Program-made: the position numbers and the translations under genes | Shown: positions 1 through 8,439 of the stretch, in pieces | Layout of the letters: each line of letters starts with the position of its first letter | Numbering within the stretch: the first letter of the stretch is position 1 | NCBI GenBank assembly: GCA_001604185.1 | Contig: LVAV01000116.1 | Coordinates: 1-38,444 of the forward strand | From: Clostridiales bacterium Firm_16 | Lineage (GTDB): Bacteria; Bacillota; Clostridia; Saccharofermentanales; Saccharofermentanaceae | Length of the DNA: 38,444 bases | Direction of reading: 5' to 3' | Notes under the pieces: model-generated | What the model saw: the letters and a program-made list of their open reading frames with translations, nothing else | The model's database searches: none | What the model was told of the DNA's origin: nothing

Positions 1-82
1 CTCTTTTTGACTTGTTTTATAGCCTCATCGAGTCAATGCTGTCTTAACTTAATGACATTGCTCATTGTTTTGAGACAACCCC
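1..82. mobile_element. Probable end of an insertion sequence (fragment)
   Basis: Reading the minus strand, GGGGTTGTCTCA (82 to 71) is followed about 10 nt later by a 23-nt block (60 to 38). The identical block recurs, inverted, at the other end of the window. A terminal repeat of GGGnTGTCTC type followed by a conserved subterminal block resembles the ends of clostridial insertion sequences, but no transposase is visible because the window stops here. The call rests on pattern recognition and on the duplicated block, not on a match to a named element. Confidence 0.4.
38..60. repeat. 23-bp terminal inverted repeat, left copy
   Basis: This block is the exact reverse complement of 38383-38405. 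Flanking sequence outside the 23 bp diverges quickly on both sides, so the two copies are a conserved core within two related but non-identical elements rather than one long duplication. Confidence 0.85.
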
Positions 83-128
83 TTTGAAAATCATCCAATC
101 TAAATAATCAGATTATGTAGCTAACTGA

Positions 129-1010
129 TCAGCCCTTGGAAGGAATGTACTTCTCGATGATGGCCGGAATCGTACCGTCATCTGTCAGTTCCTTGAGTGC
201 AGCATTGATCTTCTCGAGAAGAACGGTGTTCTCCTTGTTGATTGCCATAGCATAATCTTCAACAGCGTAAGGGGTCTCCATAACCTTGAGGCCTTCGTTT
301 GCTTCTACGAAAGACTTAGCCGGTTCATTATCGATAACTACTGCATCGATCTTACCTGCTGCCAGAGCCAGAACTGCGTCACCGCCCTTGGAATAACGAA
401 CGACTCTGTCTTCACCGACTCCACCGTCATCAGGTGAGCTGGACATGTAGATATCACCGGTTGTACCTGTCTGAACGCCTACTTTGTAGTCGCCGGCCAG
501 AAGTGCATCTACGTCCTTGATCGGAGAGTCTTCCTTAACGATAACAGCCTGGATACCGGTTGCGTATGTAGAAGAGAAGTTAACGGACTCTTTTCTATCT
601 TCTGTAACGGTCATACCAGCCATACCGAAATCGTACTTCTTGCTCTGTACACCTGCAACGATGGAATCGAACTCAACGTCCATGATCTGCAGTTCCAGAC
701 CCAGTTTCTTAGCGATTGCTTCTGCAATCTCGGCATCGATTCCGACGATCTTATCACCCTCGTAATACTCATACGGCTGGAAGTAAGCATTGGTAGCCAT
801 GATGAGCTTGCCATCCTGGAGCGTGAACTTCTCTGCAGCTGTGGTCTCAGCCTGAGAATCCGCCTGAGAATCAGTCTGGGATTCACCTGCTGTCGTTGTT
901 GCTTTTGTTGTTGCCTTCGTCGTCTCCTCCGACTTGGAACATCCGGCCATAGCGCCGACCATGCAGAAGATCAGACCTGCTGAAATAATTCTGGAAATTA
1001 CCTTCTTCAT
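129..1010 (-). CDS. Amino-acid ABC transporter substrate-binding lipoprotein (SBP family 3)
   Basis: This is a secreted, lipid-anchored solute receptor of 293 residues. A positively charged start and hydrophobic stretch lead to the lipobox Ala-Met-Ala-Gly-Cys24, followed by a Thr/Ser/Gln-rich linker to about residue 62. The periplasmic-binding-protein type 2 fold follows. TEDR, early in the second part, supplies the arginine that usually holds an amino acid alpha-carboxylate, and VVIDNEP supplies the aspartate that usually holds the amino group. Length is normal for polar amino acid receptors (GlnH/ArtJ type), but the ligand cannot be named. AGGAGG sits 5 nt before the ATG. No permease or ATPase gene is present: the gene's 3' side runs into a probable insertion-sequence end about 45 bp beyond the stop codon, so its transporter partners may have been separated or may lie outside the window. 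Confidence 0.93.
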   Translation of the reverse strand: MKKVISRIISAGLIFCMVGAMAGCSKSEETTKATTKATTTAGESQTDSQADSQAETTAAEKFTLQDGKLIMATNAYFQPYEYYEGDKIVGIDAEIAEAIAKKLGLELQIMDVEFDSIVAGVQSKKYDFGMAGMTVTEDRKESVNFSSTYATGIQAVIVKEDSPIKDVDALLAGDYKVGVQTGTTGDIYMSSSPDDGGVGEDRVVRYSKGGDAVLALAAGKIDAVVIDNEPAKSFVEANEGLKVMETPYAVEDYAMAINKENTVLLEKINAALKELTDDGTIPAIIEKYIPSKG

Positions 1011-1045
1011 ATTATCCTCCTATTTGACTCAAAGTCTACGCTATC

Positions 1046-1074
1046 AGTATATCGCCGATTGCCCGGGATGTCAT
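1046..1074 (-). promoter_or_regulatory. Sigma-A-type promoter of the substrate-binding protein gene
   Basis: On the minus strand ATGACA (-35, 5 of 6 consensus) and TATACT (-10, 5 of 6) are separated by exactly 17 nt. Transcription would start near 1039 and give a leader of roughly 30 nt containing the AGGAGG site. The lipoprotein gene therefore probably has its own promoter rather than depending on the radical SAM gene upstream. Confidence 0.6.
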
Positions 1075-1156
1075 TTCAATTAGTGACCGAAAAATCCTGA
1101 CAGAAACCTTGTTTATTTGGCATTTCGGACAAAAACAGCCGTGGCGTCTTTGCGCC

Positions 1157-2017
1157 TTAGCAATTCCCAGTATACACGTACGAGAGTTTTTCCCTGGCCA
1201 CCTCGGCCAGCCGATAGACTACCGAAACCGGGGTCGCGTCCCGATCGGTCATATGAAACCTCGGGAAGAACCGGGATATATGAAGCGGTATCTCTTTCCC
1301 GATGCATCGCCCGTCACCGTCTTCCAACGATGCGATCCAGGCGGCCATCTCCCTCATCTTCTCTTCCGAATCGTTCAGTCCCGGCACGATCAGGCACGTC
1401 AATTCCACATGGGCTGTCTTCACCGCCTCCCGTATGAAGGACGTAGTCATTGAGAAATTTCCGCCCAGCGCGTCGTGATAGATTTCTTCCGAAAAACACT
1501 TTAAGTCGATATTCATGGCGTCGATCCAGGGCGTGAGCTCCATAAGTATCGCCGTCTCTGCCGTGCCGTTCGTGACTAGCACATTCTTCAAACCTTTTTC
1601 ATGAGCAAGCTTCACTGTATCACGGACGAATTCATATCCGATGAGCGGTTCGTTGTATGTAAACGCAATGCCGATGTTGCCCTTATCCACATTTTTCTCA
1701 GCCAGATGTACTAGCTGTTTTGGAGTGATGTACGTTGCGTACTCCGCCACCCGCTTCACTTCTTCTCCCCAGGAAATATCGTAGTTCTGACAGAAGGGGC
1801 ACCGCAGATTGCACCCGTAACTTCCCACAGAAAGAATACGCGATCCCGGATAGAAACGGGATAAAGGTTTCTTCTCGATCGGGTCCAGGGCACAGGACGT
1901 GATCTTCCCGTAATTCTCTGCTACGACTTTCCCGTCCAGGCAGATACGGGCGCCGCAGAATCCGAGGGCGCCTTCAGGAATTTCGCAATGTCGGAAACAC
2001 ACTTCACAACGAGCCAT
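1157..2017 (-). CDS. amrS: AmmeMemoRadiSam system radical SAM enzyme
   Basis: This 286-residue radical SAM protein belongs to the family that co-occurs with Memo and AMMECR1 proteins; the family's reaction is unknown to me. The [4Fe-4S] site is Cys69-x3-Cys73-x2-Cys76 in GCNLRCPFC. An N-terminal four-cysteine cluster (Cys4, Cys7, Cys11, Cys21) looks like the extra metal-binding knuckle typical of PflA-like relatives. Later blocks such as GIAFTYNEPLIGYEF and NIDLKCF fit the SAM-binding barrel. The longest frame begins at 2029, but GGAGG lies between that ATG and the ATG at 2017 with 5-nt spacing, so 2017 is the likely start. It follows the Memo-AMMECR1 fusion by about 11 nt and is almost certainly cotranscribed with it. 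Confidence 0.93.
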   Translation of the reverse strand: MARCEVCFRHCEIPEGALGFCGARICLDGKVVAENYGKITSCALDPIEKKPLSRFYPGSRILSVGSYGCNLRCPFCQNYDISWGEEVKRVAEYATYITPKQLVHLAEKNVDKGNIGIAFTYNEPLIGYEFVRDTVKLAHEKGLKNVLVTNGTAETAILMELTPWIDAMNIDLKCFSEEIYHDALGGNFSMTTSFIREAVKTAHVELTCLIVPGLNDSEEKMREMAAWIASLEDGDGRCIGKEIPLHISRFFPRFHMTDRDATPVSVVYRLAEVAREKLSYVYTGNC

Positions 2018-2028
2018 AGCCGCCTCCA

Positions 2029-3432
2029 TTACTTGTGACGGATCACTTCAAATCGTTGCAGGAAATACTTCTCATGAGGCTGGATGCCCCCCTTATGCAT
2101 AGCAATCTTCACCTGACTCTCCACGTCATCGACACCTTCGATATCCGGCAGCAGAAGTCCCCGCCGGCCGTCTTTCGTAGAAACGATCACGCCATAACGC
2201 TTTACATCCAGCTGGTCTTCGGAATCGATATCCTCCGGCTCCCCCAGCACATCTACATTGATCTCCAGCCAGGTCAGTTCCTCTTCCCGAATCGGGTTGA
2301 ACCGCGGATCCCGGGTGCTGGCACTGACTGCATTGTTCACGATCTCCTGGGCAAGATTTCTGGCCGTCGGCCCGATGGTGCCGATGCAGCCTCGAAGCTG
2401 TCCATGCTCATGTATCGATACAAAAGCTCCCGCACGTCGGTCGAGCAGCTCACCGGGCAGATCGGGGAGCTCCGATACAGCAGGCTTCTTTCCTGTCTTG
2501 ACGTATTGATCGATGGTCATTCTCGCAAGACGCACATAGGCATCCGCGTCCGTCGCTTTTGCCGCCAGCGCCTGCTCCTTGGCCGCAAGATGGGCGGCAA
2601 GAAACTGCCGCGACGGATCCGGTTTTGACTCGCCCGCGGGATAGAAAGTACAGATACCGTACCCGACGCCGGTCACGTCCTGATGGCTCAGAGATTTGGC
2701 CTGCACCTGCTGTCCGTCCCAGGCACCTGCCATGATGACGAAACTCCGATGCCCGCACTCCGCGGCCTTATCGCAGAAACTTTCTTCGAAATCCAGCAGC
2801 TCGCCGAAGGCCCCGCGACCCATAACGTCCATGATCCGTTTATCGTATTCCGGTCCCTCTTTCGCAAATCCATAAGGACCGTAATCCTGAAGTTTATGAG
2901 ACAGATCGCCGCTAGCCACCAGCACCACTTTGCGCGACAACTTCGCCGCGGCGGAAGCGATGTACATACCCAGCTGGTAGTGATCCTTCAGAGGAAATCC
3001 CGAAAGGCCGATACGCACCAGCTTGAAATCTTTGTATTCCTGCTCGATGAAATAAAGAGGGACCATGGTACCGTGATCCAGATCCGGTTCCCGCTCGCCC
3101 ATGGTTCCCGCAGAGAAACCGTCTCGATAGGCAAGTTCGGAAATGGCATCCACCAGTTCCTCGTCATAGGTCTCCTGGAACTTCACTTCCGGCGCACGGA
3201 AATAGGAGAAAGATCCCCTCGCTTTCCGGCCGGGAGAGATATGGAAATAGTCTGAATACAATGTGGCATGAGGGCTGGTGATCACGATGGTCTCCGGCTT
3301 CAAAGCCGCGATCTCCCTTGCTACCTGCTGATAGGCCCGGGTGGTCTCCTCCACCTGCTTCTCACTTCCCCGTCCCACGGCAGGAACGATCATGGGAGGA
3401 TGGGGAACCATAAAACTTGCAAGGATCGGCAT
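2029..3432 (-). CDS. amrB-amrA: Memo-AMMECR1 fusion protein (AmmeMemoRadiSam proteins B and A in one chain)
   Basis: The protein has 467 residues and two domains. Residues 1 to about 265 are a Memo domain (LigB-type extradiol dioxygenase fold) with conserved histidines in VPHPP, ITSPHAT, DHGTMVP and SGDLSHKL. Residues about 290-467 are an AMMECR1 domain with the hallmark LRGCIGT. In many organisms these are separate genes, so the fusion supports a physical complex, and the adjacent radical SAM gene completes the three-part set. The biochemical role is unresolved; iron or another metal at the Memo histidines is plausible. The ATG at 3432 is chosen because AGGAGG lies 4-5 nt before it; the longer frame starting at 3456 has no such site. 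Confidence 0.93.
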   Translation of the reverse strand: MPILASFMVPHPPMIVPAVGRGSEKQVEETTRAYQQVAREIAALKPETIVITSPHATLYSDYFHISPGRKARGSFSYFRAPEVKFQETYDEELVDAISELAYRDGFSAGTMGEREPDLDHGTMVPLYFIEQEYKDFKLVRIGLSGFPLKDHYQLGMYIASAAAKLSRKVVLVASGDLSHKLQDYGPYGFAKEGPEYDKRIMDVMGRGAFGELLDFEESFCDKAAECGHRSFVIMAGAWDGQQVQAKSLSHQDVTGVGYGICTFYPAGESKPDPSRQFLAAHLAAKEQALAAKATDADAYVRLARMTIDQYVKTGKKPAVSELPDLPGELLDRRAGAFVSIHEHGQLRGCIGTIGPTARNLAQEIVNNAVSASTRDPRFNPIREEELTWLEINVDVLGEPEDIDSEDQLDVKRYGVIVSTKDGRRGLLLPDIEGVDDVESQVKIAMHKGGIQPHEKYFLQRFEVIRHK

Positions 3433-3465
3433 AGTGACCTCCTTCTCGCGCAGCATGCACGATGC

Positions 3466-3508
3466 AAAAATGAATATAGCAGCGCCCCGTATCCGGCTGC
3501 GCCGCTAT
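3466..3508 (-). terminator. Terminator-like hairpin after the alpha-galactosidase gene
   Basis: ATAGCAGCGC (3476-3485) and GCGCCGCTAT (3499-3508) pair over 10 bp with one mismatch around a 13-nt loop. On the minus strand the stem is followed after about 5 nt by TTTTT. It lies 17 nt past the GH36 stop codon and before the Memo-AMMECR1 gene, so it probably separates two transcripts. The offset T-run makes it a weaker terminator than the one at 14860. Confidence 0.5.
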
Positions 3509-3524
3509 GACTGATCCGATGATC

Positions 3525-5189
3525 TTATTTCTGATTCTTCCGTCCCGGATTACGACGGAGCGCCGGTTTTCTCAAGAGAGTCCGCTTCTTATCGCTCAAC
3601 GTACCCTTCTGGAAATCGTAGTAGAATTTCTTCTTCTCGCCACACAGGTCATACCAGATCTCCACTACCTGGTCGTGACGCTCGTAGCTCAGCACATTGC
3701 CTCGATAGAACAATGTCAGTGCTTCTTCCAGCACCCGTTTCTTCTTCTCGTCATACGCGGATACATTGTCGGAAGTCATCAGGATAGAACCGAAAAGCGC
3801 ATTGAGTCTGGTCAGTGCCGTTCTTCTCGTGAAGCTCAGTTTATTGTTGGTATCCCGCAGCATGAACACATCCGGATCACTGAGGAATACCTTCTGGTTC
3901 AGCGGACTTCGGTAGATCGTATTGAGGATCGTATTCTTCGTCGATACTCGTTCCGCATGCAGGATCCGCTTATGAGGTGCCGAGTCGAAAGTCAGGGACA
4001 CATCCGGTCCCACACGGCAATAGTCGAAGCGTTCAAAAGCATTGGACAGCACCGCGCCGCTTCCGAGGATCAGTTTCCCCGAGAGTTCCTCACGAAGAAG
4101 CCGATAGGCGAACTCGGACGTCTCACACCGGGTCATACCTTTCAACGGCTTAAAGTTACATGCATAAAGATAATCCAGTTTGAAGAAATTAAATCCCAGC
4201 TGGCTATAGTGACGCAAGGTATTTCGGATATATTCCACCACGTCCGGCACGTTCAGATCCAGCGGATAGAATCCGCTCCAGAGTCCCCCTGCGAAGATCT
4301 TGTTGCCCTTCTCGTCTCGGGCGATCCAGTCCGGATGTTCCGCCACGAGTTTCGATTTCTCTTCCGCTACGAAAGGCGCCAGCCACACACCAGCACGAAG
4401 ACCTTTGTTATGGATCTTCGCCACCATCGGCTGCAGTCCCTCCGGGAATTTCTGGCGGTCCACTTCCATCCAGTCACCCACGGCACTCTCGAAACCATCG
4501 TCGATCTGGAACAGGTCGAAGCGAGCGTCGATCCCTGCCAGAGCCTCGTCCAGGATCGGTTCGCTGATATTCTGATAATGGTTGTACCAGGATGTATAGC
4601 CCAGAAGTCTCTTGAAGGATCTGGGTCTGAATCGGGAAAAATACTCGGTCCCGTTTTCTGCGATGACGTAATCGAAGAGCACGAAAGACTGACCCGGTCC
4701 AAGATGTTTTCCTTCGCAGTCGCTGAGCAGTCTCAGCTGGTCTTCTTTCTCCTCGAAGCGGATCAGAAGATAGGCATTCTTATAGTTGAAACTTCCGATA
4801 AAGAAGGGTTCTTTTCCCCGGATCCAGGAGAAATCGAATCCCAGATGCCCGCCGGCCGGGAACTTCCAGAAAGCCTGGGAGCCGTAGCAACGCAGGTGGG
4901 ATTTCTCCACTACCAGTTTCGGAAGTTTATACAGATCACTGAGATACTCACCCTGGGTAAATTCCCGTGTCTCGGTCCAGGACTGATAGCCGTTGGCCAG
5001 GATCAGGTCATCCAGATGGTAAGTATGCTGCATGAGGATCTCGGCGCTCACGAGCGTGAGACCATCCGGCGCATCACAGGTCACCACCACGGTCCGTCTT
5101 CCGGACTGCTTTCTGTCCTCGATCCGGATGTAATCATCCGTACACTCGGTCTTAAATTCTTTGCCGTCGATACGGTAGGTTATTTCCAT
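3525..5189 (-). CDS. Alpha-galactosidase, glycoside hydrolase family 36
   Basis: This 554-residue enzyme should hydrolyse terminal alpha-galactosides such as melibiose or raffinose-family sugars. No signal peptide is visible, so it is cytoplasmic. Residues about 1-190 form the beta-rich N-terminal domain; the TIM barrel follows with GYTSWYNHY, FQIDDGF and RAGVWLAPF. The expected nucleophile is Asp339 in FKLDYLY, and the acid/base candidate is Asp396 in RVGPDVS. It is shorter than the roughly 720-residue GH36 enzymes, consistent with a compact clostridial subgroup. The open frame extends to a TTG at 5198 that overlaps the phosphoribosyltransferase stop, but the ATG at 5189, 10 nt after GGAGG, is preferred; the two genes are then about 5 nt apart. 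No sugar transporter is nearby, so the substrate is unknown. Confidence 0.9.
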   Translation of the reverse strand: MEITYRIDGKEFKTECTDDYIRIEDRKQSGRRTVVVTCDAPDGLTLVSAEILMQHTYHLDDLILANGYQSWTETREFTQGEYLSDLYKLPKLVVEKSHLRCYGSQAFWKFPAGGHLGFDFSWIRGKEPFFIGSFNYKNAYLLIRFEEKEDQLRLLSDCEGKHLGPGQSFVLFDYVIAENGTEYFSRFRPRSFKRLLGYTSWYNHYQNISEPILDEALAGIDARFDLFQIDDGFESAVGDWMEVDRQKFPEGLQPMVAKIHNKGLRAGVWLAPFVAEEKSKLVAEHPDWIARDEKGNKIFAGGLWSGFYPLDLNVPDVVEYIRNTLRHYSQLGFNFFKLDYLYACNFKPLKGMTRCETSEFAYRLLREELSGKLILGSGAVLSNAFERFDYCRVGPDVSLTFDSAPHKRILHAERVSTKNTILNTIYRSPLNQKVFLSDPDVFMLRDTNNKLSFTRRTALTRLNALFGSILMTSDNVSAYDEKKKRVLEEALTLFYRGNVLSYERHDQVVEIWYDLCGEKKKFYYDFQKGTLSDKKRTLLRKPALRRNPGRKNQK

Positions 5190-5194
5190 AGGGC

Positions 5195-5758
5195 TCAACC
5201 CTCCAGCGGTTCACCTTTACTGTTAAACAAAGGAAGTGGTTCCAGGAACCGGATGTCGGTCCTCTTGGCCGCGTCACCCTCAGCCAGTACACATACACGG
5301 GCCGTTACCTTGCCGCCGCAGAGATTGACCATCTCTTCCATGGCTTTCAGAGATCCGCCGGTGGAGATAACGTCGTCCACCAGAAGGATCCGCTTGCCAC
5401 GGATCATGTCCGCATCGTCGCGGCCGATATACAATTTCTGTGCACCCTTGGTGGTAATGGAATGGTCCTCCACCGAGATCGGATCCGGCATATAATTCTT
5501 CGGACCTTTACGGGCGACAAAATACTTCTCCGCTTTGCTCTGGCGCGCCATCTCGTGGGCGATCGGGATACCCTTGGCCTCGGCCGTGAAGATGTAATCG
5601 TACTCTTCCTTCGGCACCAGTTTCAGCATCTCCCTTGCACAGGCTTCCGAGATCTCGGCGTCACCGAAACAGATAAATGCGGCGATATACAGTTCGTCAT
5701 TCACCGGACACAGCGGCAGGTCCCGTGTAAGTCCGGCAATCTTCATGGTGTATTTCAT
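5195..5758 (-). CDS. Purine-type phosphoribosyltransferase (adenine phosphoribosyltransferase-like)
   Basis: This 187-residue type I phosphoribosyltransferase has the PRPP-binding signature RILLVDDVISTGGS around residue 125-138. Earlier segments TAEAKGIP and FVARKGPKNY match the base-proximal loop and flexible loop of Apt/Xpt relatives. It should transfer ribose-phosphate from PRPP to a purine, but adenine, xanthine or another base cannot be decided from the sequence. The frame extends to a GTG at 5764; the ATG at 5758 is better because it is 8 nt from GGAGG, whereas the GTG would be 2 nt away. It sits between an esterase and the alpha-galactosidase gene in one probable operon, an unusual setting for a salvage enzyme. 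Confidence 0.85.
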   Translation of the reverse strand: MKYTMKIAGLTRDLPLCPVNDELYIAAFICFGDAEISEACAREMLKLVPKEEYDYIFTAEAKGIPIAHEMARQSKAEKYFVARKGPKNYMPDPISVEDHSITTKGAQKLYIGRDDADMIRGKRILLVDDVISTGGSLKAMEEMVNLCGGKVTARVCVLAEGDAAKRTDIRFLEPLPLFNSKGEPLEG

Positions 5759-5825
5759 CTTCACACCCTCCCCTTCACACAGAAATATTTTACATCATTC
5801 CCTTTGGCTTGGACACAGAAGGATA

Positions 5826-7427
5826 TTAATTCTTCGTGAACTTCGAGATGAATTTCCAGGCGGTCTCCACACTATGCTGACGGCACTCGTGGATCTGGTT
5901 GTCCACACTGGCGAAAGCCGTGCGGCACACGCCGTCTTCACTGTCGAAATAGTGGATGGTCAGTGTCGCGTCACGAGACTCGTCACGCACCTTCTCCACC
6001 CGGTCTCCCGGGATACCCCAGATCGGGTCTTCCCACTTATCTTTGTCTTCGAATTTTAATCCGTCAAAATTCTTCTTCAGCTTATTGACGCCGGCCACAT
6101 ACTGCAGACGCTCCACGCAGGATTCACCCTGGAACGGCAGTTCCGGAAGATGGGACTTCTCCCCGCCGGAATAGAATACCGGTACGGCCACGGTCTTATT
6201 GAGGTTCTCGGTCACCGGCTCACCGAAGAAAGTGGTGTATACCGGGAACAGCGCACTGGCCGGCATGATGCCTGCGAAGATCTGCGGATATTCCTGATAC
6301 ATATCCCAGGTCTTGCCGCTGCCCATGGAGAAACCTGTGGCATAGATGCGCTTCTCATCGATGCTGTAACGCTTCTTCAAGCCTTCGATGACCTCGGCTG
6401 CTTCTGTTGCGGTAACGAACTGATGGTTCTCCACCGATACGAAAAGGAATCCGTACTTGTGTGCGATCTCCCACCATCCGGCTACGAAAGTCAGATACAT
6501 GGAGGAGTCTCCGCCGCCATGGAATCCCAGCACCAGCGGTACCGGTCCGTTATCGAAAATGCCGTTGTTATAGTAGGCGAAATATCCAACCTTATGGGTC
6601 TTCTGATCCTTGAAAGGACTTCTGTTATCGGAAGAAGTATTGACCTCTACGCAGCCCACATCTTCCGTCATATTCAGTGCCGGGAAATCCGGTTCGTACT
6701 CGATCTTGCCGCACCACATCTTGAACTTCTTGACGAAAGAATCGAAGTCCGAAATGTAGTCTGCAGACTCCTTGATCAGGAGACTCTCACATCCCTCGAA
6801 GGCCTTGTTGATCTCATCGGAATTACCCACACTTAAGATAGCGATATCTTTTCTCTTTACATCCGGAACGATGCTTAATCCCTGCATGGAGCACATCGCC
6901 GGTGTGATCTCACCCGGTCCCCAGAGGTACTCGCCCTGAAGGGTAGTCAGGAGATTTTTCGCCACGTAGTCGGCAGATTTTCCGAAGCTGTAGATGTCGG
7001 CTCTGAACACTGCGCCACGGACGAAGTAGCCCTTGAATTCTCTGGCAAAAAAGTCATAGTTCTCGACGATTCCGTCTTTATATACCGGGATATTCTTGAC
7101 CTCGGCGATCACGGCTGCATAGAAGCTCTCATCCGCTTTCTCCCAGCCTCCTTCTTCTGTCGGATATACGAAAAGCACACTTCCGTCCACCCGGGATGCG
7201 ATCTTGGCCAGTCCGCTTTCTTCTGCAAATTTCACGGCACTTTCCATATCCTGCTTCTGCTCTTCGAAAACCAGAAGAAGCGGAGCACGGAATGTGTAGT
7301 TATTCGTCTGCCCATCGATCTCATTCGCCGGTACGTAAGTCTTCAGATAAAACTTCTCATACTCGTGTTCCCAGAATTTCCCTCCATTGTCCAGGTCCTT
7401 GACCTGCGGACGTTCCATCATCGCCAT
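5826..7427 (-). CDS. Alpha/beta hydrolase, polyhydroxybutyrate-depolymerase-like esterase
   Basis: This is a 533-residue protein without a signal peptide. The C-terminal half has a serine hydrolase core: LGFHGGGDSS (oxyanion-hole HGGG) and GFSMGSG (nucleophile elbow with the catalytic serine). The N-terminal half contains PLLLVFEE and GSVLFVYPTEEGGW, spaced like a degenerate copy of the same fold, so the protein may be a two-lobed hydrolase with one dead lobe; that part is inference. The substrate is unknown; the downstream alpha-galactosidase hints at removal of ester groups from plant sugars. The ATG at 7427 has GGGAGGAA 6 nt upstream and replaces the longer frame at 7457. A 67-nt gap separates it from the phosphoribosyltransferase gene. 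Confidence 0.78.
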   Translation of the reverse strand: MAMMERPQVKDLDNGGKFWEHEYEKFYLKTYVPANEIDGQTNNYTFRAPLLLVFEEQKQDMESAVKFAEESGLAKIASRVDGSVLFVYPTEEGGWEKADESFYAAVIAEVKNIPVYKDGIVENYDFFAREFKGYFVRGAVFRADIYSFGKSADYVAKNLLTTLQGEYLWGPGEITPAMCSMQGLSIVPDVKRKDIAILSVGNSDEINKAFEGCESLLIKESADYISDFDSFVKKFKMWCGKIEYEPDFPALNMTEDVGCVEVNTSSDNRSPFKDQKTHKVGYFAYYNNGIFDNGPVPLVLGFHGGGDSSMYLTFVAGWWEIAHKYGFLFVSVENHQFVTATEAAEVIEGLKKRYSIDEKRIYATGFSMGSGKTWDMYQEYPQIFAGIMPASALFPVYTTFFGEPVTENLNKTVAVPVFYSGGEKSHLPELPFQGESCVERLQYVAGVNKLKKNFDGLKFEDKDKWEDPIWGIPGDRVEKVRDESRDATLTIHYFDSEDGVCRTAFASVDNQIHECRQHSVETAWKFISKFTKN

Positions 7428-7528
7428 AGTTGTTTCCTCCCAAATGTCTTGTTCCATCTACGTCGCACGGTCTCCCCAGCCGCACACGTCATACTCTCTT
7501 ACTATAACATACTTGCCCTCGGAGATGG

Positions 7529-7534
7529 TATAAT
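7529..7534 (+). promoter_or_regulatory. TATAAT -10 box immediately upstream of the YwaF-like gene
   Basis: A perfect TATAAT ends 6 nt before the ATG at 7541, so initiation from it would begin at or next to the start codon. No -35 close to consensus lies 16-18 nt upstream and no good Shine-Dalgarno precedes the ATG. ACTATAAC at 7501-7508 could instead serve as a -10 on either strand (TATAGT toward the esterase gene). Confidence 0.35.
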
Positions 7535-7540
7535 CAGGAC

Positions 7541-8347
7541 ATGGTTTACTATGAGCATTTCTGTACAGAACATATCGGCATGATCATCACCATCGCGACT
7601 ATCATTACGCTGGTGTTGATCTTCTGCAAGAAAGCAGACAAGAAGCACAATCTGTCTTCCTCTTCTGAGGCAAAAGCTCTCGCACCGGATGTGGACACCG
7701 CTTCTTCTCTCACCCCATCCCACGGGGCTCTCGCGCCCTCACTCAAGTTAGCGCGCATCCTGGCGGTAGTGCTTTTCCTGGCAGAACTGATCCAGGATAT
7801 CCTGGCTTATAACGAAGGCTTCCCGCTGAAATCGATCCTGCCCTTCCACCTTTGCAACATGGGAATTTTCATACACCTGCTTTCCTCCTTTACGAAGGGG
7901 AAAGTCCAGCAGTTCTTCTCCGAGATCTCGCTGGTACTGATCATGCCGGGAGCCATCGGCGCCATACTTTTCCCGGACTGGAACTACCAGCCCTTCTGGA
8001 AATGGTTATCCCTCATGATCTTCTTTACTCACATGCTGCTGACCCTGATCCCGCTGATCCATCTGGTAGGAGGACGCATCCACGTCAAGTTCTCCCACTT
8101 CTGGTACAGCATAGTTTTCATGCTGATCGTCGCGCCTCCGGTCTACTGGCTGGACGTCAAGCTCGATGCCGACTATCTCTTTCTCCGCATCCCGGTAAGC
8201 GGATCCCCGCTGGAGTGGACCTACAACCTTTTCGGAGAGAAACTTTATGTCCTCGGACTGTTCTGCCTGATGGTATGTGTACTTGCTTTCGAGTACTGTC
8301 TCATCATCGGGCTACGCACGATCCGCAATCACATCCGTTCCAAATAA
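7541..8347 (+). CDS. YwaF/TMEM164-like (TIGR02206-type) integral membrane protein
   Basis: This is a 268-residue polytopic protein with about six or seven hydrophobic helices. The short motif LPFHLCNMGIF, including a conserved His and Cys in a membrane helix, and the later lipophilic blocks match the YwaF/TMEM164 family, whose eukaryotic member is an acyltransferase-like protein; the bacterial role is not established. An unusual Ser/Ala/Pro-rich hydrophilic loop of about 45 residues separates the first and second helices. The gene stands alone, divergent from the esterase and convergent with the histidine kinase. The start is the first ATG in frame; its Shine-Dalgarno is poor and a -10 box lies just before it. 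Confidence 0.75.
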   Translation: MVYYEHFCTEHIGMIITIATIITLVLIFCKKADKKHNLSSSSEAKALAPDVDTASSLTPSHGALAPSLKLARILAVVLFLAELIQDILAYNEGFPLKSILPFHLCNMGIFIHLLSSFTKGKVQQFFSEISLVLIMPGAIGAILFPDWNYQPFWKWLSLMIFFTHMLLTLIPLIHLVGGRIHVKFSHFWYSIVFMLIVAPPVYWLDVKLDADYLFLRIPVSGSPLEWTYNLFGEKLYVLGLFCLMVCVLAFEYCLIIGLRTIRNHIRSK

Positions 8348-8349
8348 CA

Positions 8350-8412
8350 ATGCATATCTCCGCACGCAGTCCTCGACGCTATGCGTCTGCGTAAGCGTGC
8401 TTCGATATGCAT
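8350..8412. terminator. Long nested hairpin between convergent genes
   Basis: ATGCATATC (8350-8358) pairs with GATATGCAT (8404-8412). Inside it GCACGC (8362-8367) can pair with GCGTGC (8395-8400), and GACGC-TAT-GCGTC (8375-8387) forms an apical stem. The structure fills the gap between the YwaF-like gene and the histidine kinase gene, where a bidirectional transcription barrier is expected. Neither side has a clear T-run, so a palindromic repeat element is an alternative reading. Confidence 0.45.
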
Positions 8413-8439
8413 CGTTACAAGGGGGTAATGGCATGTCGT

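Noticed and set aside
3507..5495. 662-residue open frame on the plus strand
   Set aside because: It is antisense to the GH36 and phosphoribosyltransferase genes, has no ribosome site or recognisable domain, and is explained by codon bias leaving few stops on the opposite strand.
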